64,000 nucleotides of DNA. Source: Collinsella sp. (GTDB lineage: Bacteria > Actinomycetota > Coriobacteriia > Coriobacteriales > Coriobacteriaceae). The notes beneath the pieces were generated by a model that worked only from the letters and a program-made list of their open reading frames with translations, was not told the DNA's origin and searched no databases. The translations under genes and the position numbers were made by a program. The DNA lies in NCBI GenBank assembly GCA_019414205.1, contig DXML01000006.1, forward strand, positions 37,769 to 101,768, given 5' to 3'. Positions 43,529 to 53,416 of this stretch are shown in pieces (positions within the stretch are counted from its first letter, which is position 1; every line of letters starts with the position of its first letter).

Positions 43529-46500
43529 TTGCCTGTTTCCGAAGTGAAGAGTGAAGCCTTATCCTCTATTGAAGAAGATGGTGGATGCGCTGAAAAAGAA
43601 TCGGCTCCATTAGCGCCTCAAAGGCCTTCTCTTGGCAAGAAAAAACTCGGCATTAAGAAACTCCAGAGCGACGTATTGAATGCTGGATATGTTGCTAGAT
43701 TTACATTCTCGCTGCTCGCGTCATGGCCTGGACTCACTTCAGGCCAGATTGCTCGAATTGCATCATCGTTTTACGAATGGGATACCGTTCCCGAAGCCGT
43801 TCAGACGATTATCGATCGTCTTGTCAAAAAGACTTATTTAGAATCAGTCGCGGTCAGTGACAATACTCAATATTTCCTAACGGTCCCTGCTGCTGTACTT
43901 TGTAGCAAAGAAACCGTATATAACTACAAGAATGCTTGCCGAAAATCACCTTGGTTAATACCGATGCCGGAGAGCAGGATTTCAAACGGCATTAGAAATA
44001 TAGACACGGCTGCTGAGCGCATCAAAGATATTAAGTCCAGGGACATTGTAGAGGTTTTGCGTTCATACGACCTTCTGATTGATTACTTATGCTATGTCGA
44101 AGATTCAAATTCGGGAGTGAACAAATCAAAACTGCTCGATAGCCTCTTTGGGAGTACTCCTTCTGCTGTTTTGGTCTATTTTAATGATCAGCTCATTAAC
44201 TGCGTCCTCGCTCCCGAAGGCGAAAGACTTTCGTTGGAAGGCAACAACGTTCTGTCCAACGTTGCGCCAAAAGAAAACGTCGATAGCGCAAATATCGACC
44301 ATTGGTTCGTTCTAAAGGATGGCTTATTAGAAGACGCTTTTGCGAAACTTGAATTCGCGGATGAAGAAGACGAAGATAATACGCCATTACCTTCATCATC
44401 TGAATCCTTGGAATCAGACCAAGGTCCTGCTGACTTCGCTATAGACTCCGAGGTTGTCATTCTGAATGAGGTGCATGAGTGCGATCGTAATAATCTCACC
44501 TCAACTGATGATTCAAATGAGGCAGAGGGTGTGGCGGTCGATTCGGGCGCCCAAGAAGCCGAACATGAAAACTCTGATGTTTCTATTCATCCTGACATCA
44601 CGGATGAAATGGATTCGAACCAAATGGCCAGCATACTTGTCAAACGCAAGATGCCTCCATCAGACGATGAAGCTCGACTATTTGTCGGCAAGCTGCTTAA
44701 TGAGCAAAATAGAATCCAATCGCTAGTTGCAGCGCATTATTTTCTTAAGGCCCTCTCGTTGGAGGGCGATCGACCTTGGGCTCAGTTGGCTTCACTTCAG
44801 ATGGCCTATGGCTGCGATTCTAAAATTGAACGTCACCTGTATCGCGGCTCCGAATTGAAGGCTGCGTTTCCTACCGTTACTGCCGATACTAGCGCCTTAC
44901 AGCTGGCCGCTTATTGTAGGGCAATGGTCGCTCCTGCAGTTGCCTATGACTATGAGCTGCATGCGACCGCGGAAACGTTTGGCAAGAACTTTGATGAGCT
45001 CTTTCCGCAATTTGTTGTATTAAAGCCGCTGTTTAATGAGCTGCTCAAAATATGGGATGTTTCTCCGGAGCGAGGTCTTGATAGTCAGATAGTTGAGATG
45101 CTCGGTGGAGAGGAGAGAAGAGACCAGGCAATAGCCGAGACCGAAAGTAAGGCAAGGCTGCTATGCGCGCCTCCTAAAGTAAAGGCGATGATTAAAGGCA
45201 TCCCCGAATTTCTTGAGTTGAGTTTTGGCGATTCGAGCGATCTTGGCTCTGTTCTAACGATTGTTGCTAATGATGACCGCGAATCTCGTCCTCTAATTGA
45301 AGACGTTCTTGCTCAGTTCAAGGTTGGCAGTTCCGATGCCGAGCAGGATAAAGCCATTTCTGACTTTATCGATTCGAAATGGCGTATGGCGGTAAATGGT
45401 AAGAAAAATAGAGGGATGAATCTTGAATATGCCGCTCGTAAGCATTTGGTTAGTGCCATTGAAGACCGCATCGAAGTATTAAAGGAGTGGAACACCCTAA
45501 TCGGTTCTTCATTTAGAGAGGGGGCGCTAGAACAGCTGGGAAATCTCAAGGACAGGATTCTTGTTTTGACCGATGAGGTTTCTGTTTCTGGAGCAGCTTA
45601 TAATCCGGTGGATTCGACTGTGCTGGACGCTTTATTTACCGATATAAAGCGTTTACTGACGGGAAATTCTTCCTGCACAATGGACTATGAACAATTTCTT
45701 GCCACTGGATGCATTTCGATTGATTCTGGTCTTCCTGTTTTGAACATGGATCTCTCCCGTGTCGTTTATTGCGAACCTTGGAGGGTTCTGCTCGAGCACC
45801 ATCTGAGCCCTAAACTTGATTCAGCTGAGGCTGCTAGGCAGATTGCTGATCCAAGTTCGAGGCTATTTGACAATTTAGGCCAGCTCGACAACATCTTGAA
45901 TCTGTGTGGCGCAATAGAGGGGGTTCTGCCTCCGAGCGACCTTGATCGTAAAAATGCGCATCAGTCAGCCTTGGATGAGCTGGATAAATATAAAGATATG
46001 CTCGAAATGGCGTATGCCTACAACAAAATTGATGAGCAACAGAAGGAACGCTTGCTAGAAATAGCTCGTCTGAACATGGGATTCTTCTTTGACTTGGAAG
46101 ACTATGCCAATTGGAAGTGGTTCCTTAAGGGACTTCAGAAGCAGGTCGATGATCTTTCGCTTTCGCGTAAGACCGATCTTGATCGCAGGCTATCTTCTTG
46201 TCGTCGTAAGATCCAAGGTAAAAAATCCTCCTTGCTCGATAAGGCTACCGTTTTGTTTGAAGAGGGCAACTATGCTGTAGTTGAAGAGTATTTGAATAGA
46301 ATAGATGCTGGCAAGCTTGATTTGGACGTAACGCCTATTACCGAGAGCGATGTTTTCTCGGAGTTTATTAGCGATGATGTTTATAAACAGCTATTTGATT
46401 GTTGCAAGAAATCTAACAACCGAAACGATTTTGCCAAGTTCGCAAAGTCCTATATTAATAAGAATGCTCCGAAGAGTTGGGATACTGATTACAAAGATTC

Positions 46501-48202
46501 AGGCTATAAAGAAAACGCCTTGAAAATGGTTGGAAGTTGGCCAAAGCGCGGAAATAAAACCGGAAGTGCCGATTGCAAGGATATTGCTACATTCTTGAGA
46601 GCTCTTGGATTGTCTGTTAGGCAAGTTGAACGCACTTCTCAAGGCCAAGCTCGGTACTCCGCGTCGCTACGCCCCGCTTCTCGCGGAATGACTCAATACA
46701 GTCATCCTATTGCGGCATTTGGCACTAAAATGCCGTCAAAGCTAGATGTTTTGCTGTTGTTCGGTTCATTATCGCCTAGAGATATCTTGTCTAAAGTTCG
46801 TGCTGCCGGACTGACGAGGATGTCCCTCGTATTTGTTGATAGCCCAATGAGACTCGAGGATAAAAGAGCCTTGGCAGAGCTATCACATGCGAGCAACAAT
46901 CATCTTCAATTTATCGTTATTGATCAGGTCCTTGCATTGTTCTTGGCCTTGCACGAAGAGCCCGAACGTCTTCAGTTAATGCTGAAGTGCGCCTTGCCTT
47001 TTACGTTTTATCAACCATTTGTACGCGATGGCGGTCCTACCCCAGACGAAATGTTCTGCGGCAGGGATGCTGAGCTAAGAAGCATTATGGATCCTGGTGG
47101 AGCCATAATCGTCTATGGTGGCAGACAGTTGGGCAAGACTGCGCTTCTTCAAAGAGCCGAAAGCCTCTGCCAAAAACCTGATTCCAAAGAGTTCGCAGTC
47201 TATGTCAACATTCTTAATTGCCTGACTGAAAAGGATGTTGCCTGTAAGGTTGCTGAGGCTTTTGGTGCAAAAGCTGAACTTTCGCTTGGAAAGGTTGAGG
47301 ACATTCGGTCCCTTGCGGCAGCGATTGCTAAAGCCATGAACTCCAAGCTTGCTTCCAGGGTTCTGTTGCTTCTTGATGAGTGTGATAATTTTCTCAATGC
47401 TATTGCTGAGCACCATTACAGGGAGCTCCAGCCTCTTATCGACCTAAAAAGTGAATCTACTAATAGCTTTAAGTTTGTGATTGCGGGCTTGCATAATGTT
47501 TGCAGAGCAAAAAACGCTATTCAGGAGAACGGCTTCTCGGGCCAAGTTGGTTCACCCATTTGCGTCAAACCATTATCACCTCAAGAAGCGCTGCAGCTAA
47601 TTTCTAGGCCGCTGCTTTATTTGGGCTTCCAAGTTGATAGGTACCCTCATCTGGAGACCATCCTTACAAACACAAATTACTATCCAGGAATCATCCAGTT
47701 CTTTGGGCATACACTGGTTGAAACCATGAAAGAACAGTATGGCGTTTATTATCGTGCTGCTGATGGACAGCCTCCGTATCCTCTCCTTGAGGAGCAACTT
47801 GGCGAAATCATTAACAAGAATGATTTGAACAACAGAATTAGAGAAAAGTTCAGGCTCTCTCTGGAGCTCGATGAGCGATACTTTATGCTTGCTCGGTGTA
47901 TCGCCATGTTGAGCTTTGCTGCAGAACGCGAGGATGATCAGAAGTCCCCGCTTGACGGCTTCAGTATCGACGCTATTCAGAAATCAGCGATCGAATTCGA
48001 CATCTCATGCCTAAAATGCGAATCCCAGAGCGCTCTGGAGATACTGCTTGACGAAATGGTCGAGATGGGTATTTTGACTAAACCTTCTATGACTGTTCAT
48101 TGTTATAAACTGCGCAGGCATTCGTTCTTGAATATCATCGGACCCAATGAAGATGCTGTTTTCGATGACATCATCGAAGCTAATGAGTGCGCTAAGGTTT
48201 AA
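43529..48202 (+). CDS. Giant protein with C-terminal AAA/STAND-type ATPase domain
   Basis: 1557 codons open from a TTG that has no ribosome site, so the true start is probably the ATG at 42860 upstream of the TAG. Residues about 40-130 look like a winged-helix domain; 230-330 is an acidic linker; 370-1100 is long and helical without assignable domains. The C-terminus has an ATPase: CGRDAELRSI, Walker A VYGGRQLGKTALL (about 1195), Walker B RVLLLLDECDNFL (about 1280) and a winged-helix-like end. Function unknown; probably the motor or sensor of the island's system. May be inactive as it stands. Confidence 0.65.
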   Translation: MPVSEVKSEALSSIEEDGGCAEKESAPLAPQRPSLGKKKLGIKKLQSDVLNAGYVARFTFSLLASWPGLTSGQIARIASSFYEWDTVPEAVQTIIDRLVKKTYLESVAVSDNTQYFLTVPAAVLCSKETVYNYKNACRKSPWLIPMPESRISNGIRNIDTAAERIKDIKSRDIVEVLRSYDLLIDYLCYVEDSNSGVNKSKLLDSLFGSTPSAVLVYFNDQLINCVLAPEGERLSLEGNNVLSNVAPKENVDSANIDHWFVLKDGLLEDAFAKLEFADEEDEDNTPLPSSSESLESDQGPADFAIDSEVVILNEVHECDRNNLTSTDDSNEAEGVAVDSGAQEAEHENSDVSIHPDITDEMDSNQMASILVKRKMPPSDDEARLFVGKLLNEQNRIQSLVAAHYFLKALSLEGDRPWAQLASLQMAYGCDSKIERHLYRGSELKAAFPTVTADTSALQLAAYCRAMVAPAVAYDYELHATAETFGKNFDELFPQFVVLKPLFNELLKIWDVSPERGLDSQIVEMLGGEERRDQAIAETESKARLLCAPPKVKAMIKGIPEFLELSFGDSSDLGSVLTIVANDDRESRPLIEDVLAQFKVGSSDAEQDKAISDFIDSKWRMAVNGKKNRGMNLEYAARKHLVSAIEDRIEVLKEWNTLIGSSFREGALEQLGNLKDRILVLTDEVSVSGAAYNPVDSTVLDALFTDIKRLLTGNSSCTMDYEQFLATGCISIDSGLPVLNMDLSRVVYCEPWRVLLEHHLSPKLDSAEAARQIADPSSRLFDNLGQLDNILNLCGAIEGVLPPSDLDRKNAHQSALDELDKYKDMLEMAYAYNKIDEQQKERLLEIARLNMGFFFDLEDYANWKWFLKGLQKQVDDLSLSRKTDLDRRLSSCRRKIQGKKSSLLDKATVLFEEGNYAVVEEYLNRIDAGKLDLDVTPITESDVFSEFISDDVYKQLFDCCKKSNNRNDFAKFAKSYINKNAPKSWDTDYKDSGYKENALKMVGSWPKRGNKTGSADCKDIATFLRALGLSVRQVERTSQGQARYSASLRPASRGMTQYSHPIAAFGTKMPSKLDVLLLFGSLSPRDILSKVRAAGLTRMSLVFVDSPMRLEDKRALAELSHASNNHLQFIVIDQVLALFLALHEEPERLQLMLKCALPFTFYQPFVRDGGPTPDEMFCGRDAELRSIMDPGGAIIVYGGRQLGKTALLQRAESLCQKPDSKEFAVYVNILNCLTEKDVACKVAEAFGAKAELSLGKVEDIRSLAAAIAKAMNSKLASRVLLLLDECDNFLNAIAEHHYRELQPLIDLKSESTNSFKFVIAGLHNVCRAKNAIQENGFSGQVGSPICVKPLSPQEALQLISRPLLYLGFQVDRYPHLETILTNTNYYPGIIQFFGHTLVETMKEQYGVYYRAADGQPPYPLLEEQLGEIINKNDLNNRIREKFRLSLELDERYFMLARCIAMLSFAAEREDDQKSPLDGFSIDAIQKSAIEFDISCLKCESQSALEILLDEMVEMGILTKPSMTVHCYKLRRHSFLNIIGPNEDAVFDDIIEANECAKV

Positions 48203-48218
48203 AGGAAAGTGTGGCTTC

Positions 48219-49382
48219 ATGGGCATGGACCATTCGTACATATGGTGGACCAATGTTACGGGTCCTCAGATGTTTATAAAATCAGTCGTGAGTTCTCTCT
48301 CGGACAATTACAATGTGCGATTGCTTCTGCCCAAGTTGTGCCCTTGGCCAAATAGGATGAGGGAGTTAATTGCTGAAGCCGCCCAAAGCGAATACGCGCT
48401 GGAAGGTGTCACTATTGATGTGGTCACACCGGATGATTTTAACAATGCTCAGAGTCCAGTTGAAGTGCTGCTTGATCGCTACGCTCTGAATGACGTAAGA
48501 CTAAGATATAGGAATTATTACAATCCCGCTGAGTATCTTATCCAGAATCACGTGTTGAAAGACAGAATCGTCTGGTTGACAGGTTTTGAGCCGAAAGACA
48601 TTAAAACTTGGATGGGCTTAATCTGCGGGTGGCCATCTACAACACCTTTAGATGGATTGTTTGTTGTAGAGACTTCTTTTGATGGATGGTCTTCGCTGGA
48701 TCAAAATGAAAATGATGGGTGCAAGACTATCAGTTATCGTGATTGCATAGGCGAGTATAGCGTTTCGTTATTCAATGGTTTACTTGTGGATGAAATGCCT
48801 TCAATGGCTTTTTCGGGTCAAGAAAAAAGCTACTGCGCCTCGCTGCTCTCCAACGTCTGCGGTGGGGACGTTGAGGTGTCAGATATCTTATCCGAGAACC
48901 TCGAACTTATGCTTGATAACAGCTATGATGTGCTCTGTTCTGTTTTAGATTGCTTTGATAATGATAGGGTCAAAGCTGATCATAATAATGTTCTTGCTAT
49001 CGCTCTGCGAGCCGATAAGGGCTCAATCGATCGAAGAGTCTGGAAAGCACAGGTCGAGATTCTGTTCCCCATCTTGGAGGCTAGGCGATTGGCGGTGATA
49101 GCAAGAGTACGTGATCAGCTTACTGCCGTTTTGGAAAGCAGTGATGTCTCTCAATTTGGCGAGCGCGTATCTGAACCCGAGGATGTTGAACTCGGAACCC
49201 TTGTATACCTAATGGCGCAAACTAACGATGACGGCGAAAGACTTTTATATATCCCCGATCGAGAGCTCAGGAACGAAATCCATCTTCTTCGCGAATGCCG
49301 CAATATTATTGCGCACCACAAAATATGCGAATGGAGCCAAGTTAGATGGTTACTTGAATCAAGTGGAGATTCAGACGTATAA
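48219..49382 (+). CDS. Uncharacterised protein with C-terminal HEPN-like motif
   Basis: A 387-aa protein starting MGMDHSYIWWTNVTGPQMFI that I cannot assign. Near residue 358 it has LLRECRNIIAHHKIC, an R-x4-H motif in the context seen in Swt1-type and other HEPN ribonucleases. An RNase effector role is thus plausible but unproven. The ATG at 48219 lies 16 bases after the giant ATPase stop, with AAAGGAAAG somewhat far upstream; a further ATG is two codons in. Confidence 0.65.
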   Translation: MGMDHSYIWWTNVTGPQMFIKSVVSSLSDNYNVRLLLPKLCPWPNRMRELIAEAAQSEYALEGVTIDVVTPDDFNNAQSPVEVLLDRYALNDVRLRYRNYYNPAEYLIQNHVLKDRIVWLTGFEPKDIKTWMGLICGWPSTTPLDGLFVVETSFDGWSSLDQNENDGCKTISYRDCIGEYSVSLFNGLLVDEMPSMAFSGQEKSYCASLLSNVCGGDVEVSDILSENLELMLDNSYDVLCSVLDCFDNDRVKADHNNVLAIALRADKGSIDRRVWKAQVEILFPILEARRLAVIARVRDQLTAVLESSDVSQFGERVSEPEDVELGTLVYLMAQTNDDGERLLYIPDRELRNEIHLLRECRNIIAHHKICEWSQVRWLLESSGDSDV

Positions 49383-49409
49383 ATTTCTAGATAAGACACT
49401 TTCGCAATA

Positions 49410-51104
49410 ATGCATTTATTGATTGGCTGGCCCATGGTTAAACGTCTCAATATTAATCGATATAAGAAATTAAACGATATTGCTATTGAATTTGACTGTG
49501 GCGTTAATGCCATATCGGGAACGAATGGCACTTGCAAGACTACCCTGCTGCATATGATCAGCAACGCATACAAAGCTGTCAGCAGGAAAGATCACCAATT
49601 TAAAGATCCCGAAGCATTAAGAATGATTAATTCTCTCAATGCTCAAGTGAATACGAAGATCGAAAAAATAGCAAAAGGTGATAGGCAGTATAATAACCCT
49701 GCCCCTGGCTATAAAGAGGGGTCGTTGTTTGAAGTCGAGTATTTAGATGGTTCGCGACTGTCTTTTAGAAAGCATAATTCGTCCGTCAATAATCGATATG
49801 CAATTAAGCCCTATTACAAAAAAGGCAGTCATGATAGGTTGCCAGCCAAGCCAGTGCTTTATCTCGGACTGGCTCGTCTAATTCCTTGGGGAGAATATCA
49901 AGACGACGGTGCGCTGAAAAACTCATCATTCATACTCCCTGAGGACGCCCAGTCTGAGCTGAGCGATCTTTATGCTCGAATCACCGGAATTCACGCAAGC
50001 TCATTTCAAGCACAAAGTCTAAGAGACATTAAGAAAAGACAAGAATTTAGCACGGATATTGAAGGCGTAGATTCAAATACAGTATCTAGCGGCGAAGAGA
50101 ATGTCTTGATACTTCTAACCGCCTTGCTCTCATTAAAAAGATATTATGAGGCTTTGGACGAGAGCTCTCAATCGGAAACGGTTTGTAGCCTATTGCTTGT
50201 TGACGAGCTTGATGCAACTCTGCACCCTTCGTTCCAATATGCTTTGCTTCAATTGCTTATTGAATACTCGACGCTATTCCATATTCAAATAGTCTTTACT
50301 ACTCACAGTATCTTTATGTTAAAGCAAATGTTTAAAGAAAAACAGAATGTAATTTACCTGTATGACGGCGCAGGTGTTGTTTCCAAAATGGACAACCCTG
50401 ATATTGAAAAAATAGAGATGTATCTCACAAATAGATCCCGAGCGGACCTATTCTCTGAAAGGAAAATACCTGTATTCACCGAAGATGAAGAAGCAAGGTG
50501 CCTCATTCGCCTGTTGATATCCCATCTATGCAAACAGGCAGATGGATTTAATCACTTAAACAGACATATCCATTTGATAGACGGAAATCTTGGCGGTGAC
50601 GTTATATCTAGCCTATTTAAAGATTCCCAATTAAGACAATCCGCCATTGCGTCGTTCGCTATTCTCGACGGTGATAAGCCTTCGAATCTTTCCAAAAACA
50701 CAATTGCCTTACCCGGAGATGGATCGTCGCCCGAATGGCTATTATTTGACTACGCAATTAAATTGTCAACTGATGGTAACAATCCCTTCTGGGCTGACGA
50801 ATGCATTCAAGGTGAAGGTTTTTCCATAAGTAATTTTAACCAATGGATCAAGCCTGAAATAGATGAGGCGCGCAACGTTGTTGGCGGTGGCCAAAAGCGG
50901 GAGAAAGCCAAGGCAGTTTTTAACAGGAATATACTATTTTTCACGTATGTCTTTAAGGCATGGATGCTTGATTCCGCAAATGCAAGGGATATAAGGAAAT
51001 TTGGATTCAATCTCCAGGCCGTTTACCATAAAACAGCCAACTATCACCGTATTTTCATTCCATCAACTGTTGATTTCGGTATTTATACTTTTAAGTACGA
51101 ATAG
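49410..51104 (+). CDS. OLD-like protein: AAA/ABC-type ATPase with TOPRIM-like C-terminus
   Basis: The 564-aa protein has Walker A SGTNGTCKTTLL (about residue 36), an ABC-like signature SSGEENVLILL (about 226), Walker B LLLVDELDATLHPS (about 262) and a TTHS switch. The C-terminal part has FTEDEEAR (about 356) and FAILDGDK (about 417), matching the acidic E...DxD pattern of TOPRIM nucleases. OLD-family nucleases of this form act in Gabija- and PARIS-type defence. Note Cys in Walker A (GTCKT) where Gly or Ser is common. The ATG at 49434 is an equally good start. Confidence 0.8.
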   Translation: MHLLIGWPMVKRLNINRYKKLNDIAIEFDCGVNAISGTNGTCKTTLLHMISNAYKAVSRKDHQFKDPEALRMINSLNAQVNTKIEKIAKGDRQYNNPAPGYKEGSLFEVEYLDGSRLSFRKHNSSVNNRYAIKPYYKKGSHDRLPAKPVLYLGLARLIPWGEYQDDGALKNSSFILPEDAQSELSDLYARITGIHASSFQAQSLRDIKKRQEFSTDIEGVDSNTVSSGEENVLILLTALLSLKRYYEALDESSQSETVCSLLLVDELDATLHPSFQYALLQLLIEYSTLFHIQIVFTTHSIFMLKQMFKEKQNVIYLYDGAGVVSKMDNPDIEKIEMYLTNRSRADLFSERKIPVFTEDEEARCLIRLLISHLCKQADGFNHLNRHIHLIDGNLGGDVISSLFKDSQLRQSAIASFAILDGDKPSNLSKNTIALPGDGSSPEWLLFDYAIKLSTDGNNPFWADECIQGEGFSISNFNQWIKPEIDEARNVVGGGQKREKAKAVFNRNILFFTYVFKAWMLDSANARDIRKFGFNLQAVYHKTANYHRIFIPSTVDFGIYTFKYE

Positions 51105-51173
51105 ACTGTAAAATATTCTGATTTAAAAAATAGTCAATTGTTAGCATTTGCGCAAGCTAAGGAGGTGTAGTTA

Positions 51174-52013
51174 GTGCCGGCAACACTTACGCCAGTGCGA
51201 TATCCAGGGGGTAAGACGAAGATTTACCCTGAAATCAAATCGATACTTGAAGCAAACAACCTGCTTGGGCACGCTTATGCAGAGTTATTTGCAGGAGGAG
51301 CAGGCCTCGCTATTAAGTTGCTTCTAAAAAATGACGTTAAATCGATTGTAATTAATGATTTTGATCCTGCTGTGTATTGCATGTGGGACGTGATAGTAAA
51401 TCACAGCGAGGAGTTATGCGAATTTATCAATGACGCAAAACTTAATATAGATACATGGAAATCGATGCGAGAGATTTATCGTTCAAAGGATGTCAGCGAT
51501 AGCCTTGCGTTAGGTAAAGCATGCTTTTATCTTAATAGAACCAATGTCTCTGGTATTTTGAGCGGCGGAGTTATAGGCGGTCTAGACCAAACTGGAACTT
51601 ATAAAATGGATGCTCGATTCAATCGCAAAACGCTCATTGCTAAAATACAACGAATTGAAGAATATAAAGACAGAATTGAAGTTACGAACCTTGATGCTGA
51701 AGAGTTTATAACTCGGCGATTAACAGATTCCGAACTGTTTGCATATCTTGATCCTCCTTACGTCCAAAAGGGTCCCGGTTTATATCGAAGTTCTTTTACT
51801 AACGAGAAGCATCGCTCATTAGCCCGTAAAATCGGTAGTGCACAGAGTAAATGGGTTGTAACTTATGATGCAGACGTATTGATTAAATCCATTTACAACG
51901 ATTACGAACAGAGTAATCTTGAAATTGGATATTCTGCCAATCTAAAAACTGTTGGCAAAGAGAAGATAATACTTGGGCCAGGACTTATTTGGCCCGCTAG
52001 TCTTAAATCATAG
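51174..52013 (+). CDS. D12-class N6-adenine DNA methyltransferase (Dam-like)
   Basis: A 279-aa protein with PVRYPGGKTK at the N-terminus, the SAM motif AELFAGGAGLA (about residue 37), DFDPAVY and the catalytic LDPPY (about 193). It methylates adenine in a short target, unknown here. GTG start with AAGGAGG 7 bases upstream. It follows the OLD-like gene by 69 bases on the same strand; a self-marking role for the nuclease is a natural inference. Confidence 0.92.
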   Translation: MPATLTPVRYPGGKTKIYPEIKSILEANNLLGHAYAELFAGGAGLAIKLLLKNDVKSIVINDFDPAVYCMWDVIVNHSEELCEFINDAKLNIDTWKSMREIYRSKDVSDSLALGKACFYLNRTNVSGILSGGVIGGLDQTGTYKMDARFNRKTLIAKIQRIEEYKDRIEVTNLDAEEFITRRLTDSELFAYLDPPYVQKGPGLYRSSFTNEKHRSLARKIGSAQSKWVVTYDADVLIKSIYNDYEQSNLEIGYSANLKTVGKEKIILGPGLIWPASLKS

Positions 52014-52030
52014 CTCTTTTAGAACGATCG

Positions 52031-52077
52031 ACTTACCGGTGGCTTCAAGACCGATCAGGCATTAGCCACCGGTAAGT
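52031..52077. terminator. Bidirectional terminator between convergent genes
   Basis: ACTTACCGGTGGCT at 52031-52044 pairs with AGCCACCGGTAAGT at 52064-52077 (14 bp, 19-base loop) between the methylase (+) and the ParB-like gene (-). Confidence 0.75.
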
Positions 52078-52084
52078 TGTTATA

Positions 52085-53416
52085 CTAATTAGACCACATT
52101 AACCTTATGATGTTTCCGGCCAATCTAGAAACACGGACAATGCTCTCTTTGTCGGCAGACAGCGTGCCGTGAGCCCATTTTGATAGAATTCCCTCAAAAT
52201 TGTATTTGCCATCTATCCATTCGCTATTCAATGTAATCTCATTAATATCTTCAAAGTTGGCGGTCTCCGTCATTTTCTTCTTGGCTTCTTTTAAAAAGGG
52301 CTTTAAAGCGCCATCCTTGCAATCATTATTAGGATCGCTTGCTTTAAAGTACTCTTGTGCGCATATTTCTAGTAGCAGTCGCATTGAAAACGCAACTATT
52401 GGAAGATAATGGAATCTCTTCTGTTCATTCTTTAAATAAAAATGGTAAATGTCGTCGATGGCTCGATATAGCTCATTTGATCTGCTGCCTTTCGGTCGAA
52501 GCATTCCGCCAAACAGAACCTCTTCTTTGGTTTTTACTGGTTTTCTCCTCTTATGGGGCAAAGCCTTCGCGGTGGACATTTCTTTTCTATTGTTTGGGGC
52601 GTTGCTGCCACCCAGCTTGGTAATTGGCTTGCTTTCATTAAATGAAGAAATGTTGGCGTACCTGTCTGGATTTAGCTCAATTAGCGCATCCTTCAGTCTG
52701 CCGGCGTTTTTCCTTGCTGAGCTCAGATCCTCATTTCTAATCCGTGCGATATCTTTCAGAATTTCGACGGCTTCCTCGAGATTATGATTAGTTACGAGCT
52801 CGTTATTCTTAATTGAAAATCCAATTTTGTTTAAATTCGATTCAGTTAACAACCTTTTCTCGACATATTCTTCGTTTAATTTTTTATTCGTCGCTACAAT
52901 TCCGCCTGTAGCTTCATCAAGCAACATAAGAGGGCCCTTGGGCTGTCCCCTAAAGTTATGCAAGAATTGTTCGTATTGAAGCTTGCCCCACTTATTCGAA
53001 GATCGATGGATTCGTTCGACAATCTCTAAAGCAATTTCTTTTGTGCAAACATTACAAGGTAAGACCGTTAGATTGCGTAACTCCGGTTCCACTTCAAAGA
53101 CACCGATCCTATTAAAGGCATCCTGATATAAATCTGGATCTTTAATACACTTCAATAGGGCTACGCGACGATTTCCGTCATAGACGGTAAATGTATCGTC
53201 CGCATTTGCGACAACTACAGGCATCTCGTTTAGATGGTAACGTTTGCCCATTTCAACGATTAATGAGTCTAGATTCCAGTTATCACTATCATTAACAATC
53301 GCCCTTTTAATGATTTCAGAATCGCTCATGCTCTCATCCACAGGGTCTCTAGGATTCTCGGTCCATAAGCGTAGTTTTGATAACGGTATAGGTTTAATCG
53401 CTTGTTCAGGCATCAT
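52085..53416 (-). CDS. ParB/Srx-fold protein with unknown C-terminal domain
   Basis: The 443-aa protein begins MMPEQAIKPIPLSKLRLWTENPRDPVD, typical of ParB-like N-domains, and has TVYDGNRRVALLKCI (the DGxRR nucleotide-binding box, about residue 77). A middle helical part and a C-terminal region with FSMRLLLEICAQEYF and LSKWAHGTL may be HEPN- or DUF4145-like. ParB-Srx folds bind CTP or act as nucleases. The ATG at 53416 has GGAG 8 bases upstream; an earlier start adds 34 unlikely residues. It is convergent with the methylase and is the last gene of the AT-rich island. Confidence 0.75.
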   Translation of the reverse strand: MMPEQAIKPIPLSKLRLWTENPRDPVDESMSDSEIIKRAIVNDSDNWNLDSLIVEMGKRYHLNEMPVVVANADDTFTVYDGNRRVALLKCIKDPDLYQDAFNRIGVFEVEPELRNLTVLPCNVCTKEIALEIVERIHRSSNKWGKLQYEQFLHNFRGQPKGPLMLLDEATGGIVATNKKLNEEYVEKRLLTESNLNKIGFSIKNNELVTNHNLEEAVEILKDIARIRNEDLSSARKNAGRLKDALIELNPDRYANISSFNESKPITKLGGSNAPNNRKEMSTAKALPHKRRKPVKTKEEVLFGGMLRPKGSRSNELYRAIDDIYHFYLKNEQKRFHYLPIVAFSMRLLLEICAQEYFKASDPNNDCKDGALKPFLKEAKKKMTETANFEDINEITLNSEWIDGKYNFEGILSKWAHGTLSADKESIVRVSRLAGNIIRLMWSN

